Part shown: positions 37,879 through 40,080 of the stretch, in pieces | Layout: every line of letters starts with the position of its first letter | Numbering within the stretch: the stretch's first letter is position 1 | Origin: Lujinxingiaceae bacterium | Lineage (GTDB): Bacteria; Myxococcota_A; Bradymonadia; Bradymonadales; Bradymonadaceae | Assembly (NCBI GenBank): GCA_013697635.1 | Contig: JACCWM010000164.1 | Location: forward strand, 1 to 40,080 | Direction: 5' to 3' | DNA length: 40,080 nucleotides | Program-made: the position numbers and the translations under genes | The notes under the pieces: model-generated | Databases searched by the model: none | What the model saw: only the letters and a program-made list of their open reading frames with translations | What the model was told of the DNA's origin: nothing

Positions 37879-39161
37879 GCTCCACGCTATTGAAGCCCTT
37901 GCATCGCATCTGGACGTACTTCTTTCCTAATCCCAGCTTCTACGGCTGGGCGGTGGTCGGGGTTTGCTTTTGGTGCTCGCTGCTCTCGTCGCCGGGGCAG
38001 TCGTTTGTCATCTCGCTCTACATCGAGCATGCGATGGCGGCCGCGGGATTGAGCCGCCTGGAGATCTCCTCGCTGTATGCGGCCATGACACTGAGCGCGG
38101 CGGCGTGTCTTCCGATGATGGGCCGGCTCGCTGACCGCTGGCCGAGCCGACGCTTTTTGGGCGTGGTGGTGGTCTTGCTCGGCGCAAGCTGCGCGCTCTT
38201 TGCGAGCGTGCAGAACGCGGTGATGCTGGGAGCGGCCTTTTTTCTGTTGCGACTTTTGGGGCAGGGCTCGATCGGGCTTGGCACGCTCACCGTGACCGTG
38301 CAGTGGTTTCGCCGCTACCGGGGCCGGGCGCTGGCCGTCGTCGGTCAGGGCTATGCCGCCGGCGAGATGGTCTTTCCGGCGATTGTCTTTGCGCTGATGA
38401 CACTGCTGGGTTGGCGCGGCTCGCTCTGGTTGTTTGCAGGCCTGTACATCCTGATGTTTGCGCCGCTTGTGGCCTTTTTGCTGCGCGAGCGTCGACTCGA
38501 CGAGTGGTCCGATGGCGTCAAGGCCAGCATCGATCAGCCGATAGCCGAGGTCTACGAGGCCGAGGAACGCGCCTTTTCGCTCGCTGAGGCGATGCGTATG
38601 CCGGCGTTCTGGGTGATGGTGGCCTGCGTCTCGGTGTTTCCGATGGCGGTCACGGCCTTGATCTTTCATCAGGTGGCGATCTTCGAGTCGATGCAGTGGG
38701 GCGCAGCGCGCATCCCGCTCTCGTTTGCCACCTTTGCCGGCGCCGCGCTGCTCATGACCTACGTGTCCGGTATGGTCTTGGAGCGCGTCTCCAGCCGGTT
38801 TGCGATCAGCCTGGCGATGGTATTCATGGTGCTCGCCATGGCCTCGACCTTTGTGGCGCTGCCGGCGCTTGCAGCCTCGCTGGCTTACGGCTCGCTGCTC
38901 GGCGTGGCCTCCGGAATGACGGCTTCAGCAAACAACATGCTCTGGCCGGAGTATTATGGCATCGCCGCGCTGGGAGCAATCAAGGGCGTAGTCACGGCGG
39001 TTCGAAACGGGGCCACCGCGCTGGGACCGCCTTTGGTCGCGCTCCTGGCCGGTGAAGCCGAGCGCTTTGGCACGGCTTTTGTGGTGCTCGGGAGCATCTG
39101 CGCGCTGACGGCGATCGTGGCGCTCTTGATCAAGCCGCCCGCGGCGCCGGCCCAGGCCTGA
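37857..39161 (+). CDS. MFS transporter (OFA/monocarboxylate-like)
   Basis: The 434-residue integral membrane protein has about 12 hydrophobic helices and the MFS signature GRLADRWPSRRFLG after helix 2. A central cytoplasmic loop (VKASIDQPIAEVYEAEERAFSLAEAM) comes before the second half. Features such as FPNPSFYGWAVVGVCF at the N-terminus and TVQWFRRYRGRALAVVGQG in the first half are seen in OFA-type and MCT-like transporters, which move organic anions. The substrate is unknown. The start is GTG 37857 or GTG 37875. Both lie in identical duplicated sequence, and the second overlaps the remnant's stop. Confidence 0.8.
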   Translation: MRVLYEVSSTLLKPLHRIWTYFFPNPSFYGWAVVGVCFWCSLLSSPGQSFVISLYIEHAMAAAGLSRLEISSLYAAMTLSAAACLPMMGRLADRWPSRRFLGVVVVLLGASCALFASVQNAVMLGAAFFLLRLLGQGSIGLGTLTVTVQWFRRYRGRALAVVGQGYAAGEMVFPAIVFALMTLLGWRGSLWLFAGLYILMFAPLVAFLLRERRLDEWSDGVKASIDQPIAEVYEAEERAFSLAEAMRMPAFWVMVACVSVFPMAVTALIFHQVAIFESMQWGAARIPLSFATFAGAALLMTYVSGMVLERVSSRFAISLAMVFMVLAMASTFVALPALAASLAYGSLLGVASGMTASANNMLWPEYYGIAALGAIKGVVTAVRNGATALGPPLVALLAGEAERFGTAFVVLGSICALTAIVALLIKPPAAPAQA

Positions 39162-39178
39162 GTCAAAACCGGTGCACC

Positions 39179-39838
39179 CTACCTGCCGCGCAGCTCGGCC
39201 AGCGCTTCGACAATCTCTGCACGCGTTAGCCCGCCCTGCGCGATGTCCTCGTCATCGAGCTCGAGCAGCTGCGTAAAGAACAGCAGGCCGCGCTCCTGAA
39301 GTTTTTCCGTCTCAGTGCCAAGCGCGATGGCGGCAAAGATCGCGTCTTCGGCGGTCGCCAAGCGGCGCCGGCTTGCCTCGTGTTCAAAAATCGTGGTCCA
39401 AAGCACGCTCAATTCCTGGTTTGAATGCGCGCTGGCGAGCGTCTCATCGCGCAGCACTTCGCGCAGCAGGTCGATCGCCGTGCCCTGGCCGGTGTGAAAT
39501 CCGTGCCCGATTCCTTCAGCGAGGCCGCGCGTCGCGAAGCGCACCGAGACTTGCCAGGCCTGGGCTCGGCCCAGGCGCCGCGCGAGCTGCGCGCGGGCCA
39601 CGAAGATGCGCGCAGCCTCGGCAGCGAGCTGCGGCGTAAAGGCCTCGAGCATGTCCTCGGGCTGCACGTCGAGCAGCTCGGCGCGCACGTGCAACACCTC
39701 GCTCAGCGCGTCATCGAGCTCGACCATGGCGAGCTGCGGGTCGCTGATCTCGCTCACGGGTTGGCCCGCGAACACCCGCGAGAAGGCTGCCGCGAGCTGC
39801 TCGATCATGCGCATGATGAAGTCTTGCCGGATAACCAT
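39179..39838 (-). CDS. Conserved hypothetical protein (possibly DUF6483)
   Basis: The 219-residue helical cytoplasmic protein starts MVIRQDFIMRMIEQLAAAFSRVF. It continues with long helices (ELDDALSEVLHVRAELLDVQPEDML and AEAARIFVARAQLARRLGRAQ) and ends ELDDEDIAQGGLTRAEIVEALAEL. The opening (I)RQD(F/Y)IMRMIEQL resembles proteins annotated DUF6483, a family without known function. I give the link as a memory-based suggestion. GAGGA lies upstream of the ATG at 39838. A longer start at 40012 runs through the edge repeats and is rejected. It converges on the MFS gene. Confidence 0.6.
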   Translation of the reverse strand: MVIRQDFIMRMIEQLAAAFSRVFAGQPVSEISDPQLAMVELDDALSEVLHVRAELLDVQPEDMLEAFTPQLAAEAARIFVARAQLARRLGRAQAWQVSVRFATRGLAEGIGHGFHTGQGTAIDLLREVLRDETLASAHSNQELSVLWTTIFEHEASRRRLATAEDAIFAAIALGTETEKLQERGLLFFTQLLELDDEDIAQGGLTRAEIVEALAELRGR

Positions 39839-39902
39839 CGTCTGCAATCCTCGTCGAGATTTCGTGCCGTTTTCAGCCTCGAGAGCGCACCCTATCACCG
39901 CA

Positions 39903-40080
39903 CTAAAGTAGCCCGCAATGGCCGAGCAGCGAGTCCGCCTGGGGCAACAAGGCCCCAGGCTCGTCGAGCAGATACAGCACCGGACCTCGCGCCAAGGCGC
40001 GCCGGTGCGCATGGGTTCGACGTCGAGGTCCAGATTGCGCCGCCTGGGGCAACAAGGCCCCAGGCTCGTCGAGCAGATAC
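39903..40080 (-). CDS. 3' end of an ORF with ABC-ATPase-like Walker B motif, internally duplicated (5' end outside window)
   Basis: One minus-strand frame is open from the window edge to a TAG at 39903-39905. It reads YLLDEPGALLPQA, about 20 residues later ALARGPVLYLLDEPGALLPQA, then DSLLGHCGLL. The segment ALARGPVLYLLDEP matches the start of the Walker B region of ABC ATPases, but nothing of the following D-loop/H-loop is present. The two copies are exactly 105 bases (35 codons) apart, so the frame is kept. It may be a decayed or duplicated gene tail, and the repeat at the very edge could also reflect assembly. Confidence 0.35.
   Translation of the reverse strand, partial: YLLDEPGALLPQAAQSGPRRRTHAHRRALARGPVLYLLDEPGALLPQADSLLGHCGLL
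39935..39975. repeat. 41-bp direct repeat with perfect 9-bp hairpin, copy 1
   Basis: It is identical to 40040-40080. Inside it GCCTGGGGC (39937-39945) and GCCCCAGGC (39952-39960) form a perfect stem with loop AACAAG. Confidence 0.8.
40040..40080. repeat. 41-bp direct repeat with perfect 9-bp hairpin, copy 2 (reaches window edge)
   Basis: It is identical to copy 1, with the hairpin at 40042-40050 and 40057-40065. It runs to the last base, so the repeat may continue outside the window. Confidence 0.8.

Noticed and set aside
39935-40080. Start of a CRISPR array
   Set aside because: Only two copies are visible, the repeat is coding-compatible with 105-bp periodicity, and the spacer-equivalent keeps the reading frame. 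There are no cas genes.

Overview
This is a GC-rich bacterial window whose codons mostly end in G or C. It carries many lipoproteins with Asp/Val-rich or Cys-rich linkers, PEGA and TPR envelope proteins, FGE-sulfatase lipoproteins, a fatty-acyl-AMP-ligase polyketide synthase and a DUF4132 protein. This mix fits a deltaproteobacterium-like predator or myxobacterium-type lineage such as Bradymonadota or Myxococcota; the assignment is inference from gene style, since no rRNA gene is present. Both window ends cut genes.

Layout. (1) 1-6.2 kb: the tail of a glutamyl-Q tRNA(Asp) synthetase, an aldehyde/succinate-semialdehyde dehydrogenase, and the pntA-pntB proton-translocating transhydrogenase. An FGE-type lipoprotein follows pntB, and its conserved C-terminus is cut off by an in-frame TAG. 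(2) 6.2-9.5 kb: a translationally coupled PEGA/beta-barrel plus TPR pair on the minus strand, divergent from an unknown 200-residue protein. (3) 9.5-13.1 kb: housekeeping genes rpoZ, a TrmH-type methyltransferase, rplU, rpmA and obg, with recognisable TTGACG promoters, a structured rplU leader and a terminator-like hairpin. A 58-residue membrane protein lies opposite obg. (4) 13.3-22.0 kb: a compact lipid or polyketide cluster. It holds a FAAL-ACP-KS-AT megasynthase, FabG-type ketoreductase, enoyl-reductase-type SDR with a Y-x6-K signature, free ACP, PLP-dependent alpha-oxoamine synthase and FabZ-type dehydratase. Together they supply every activity of a dissociated fatty acid synthase, plus an enzyme that could release the chain by condensing it with an amino acid. 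The likely product is a long-chain amino-ketone (sphingoid-like) lipid. (5) 22.1-31.2 kb: an accessory region with signs of decay and recombination: a lipoprotein, a secreted esterase, a DUF4132 protein split into two overlapping frames, a gene with a frameshifted 3' end, a metallopeptidase gene flanked by 21-bp direct repeats, a lipoprotein made of three near-identical repeats, and an SRPBCC protein. (6) 31.4-37.6 kb: a Cys-rich giant lipoprotein, a NarL-type response regulator, two envelope proteins and a DesK/NarX-type histidine kinase. Both divergent intergenic regions here carry the same palindromic core CATGATCATG, suggesting one small regulon. (7) 37.6-40.1 kb: a gene remnant with an 18-bp tandem duplication, an MFS transporter, a conserved hypothetical gene, and at the right edge a 105-bp-period repeat containing perfect hairpins.

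The best candidate for an undescribed system is the FAAL/KS-AT/KR/ER/ACP/oxoamine-synthase/DH cluster at 13294-22015. The two-component region with shared palindromes (31.4-37.6 kb) comes second.
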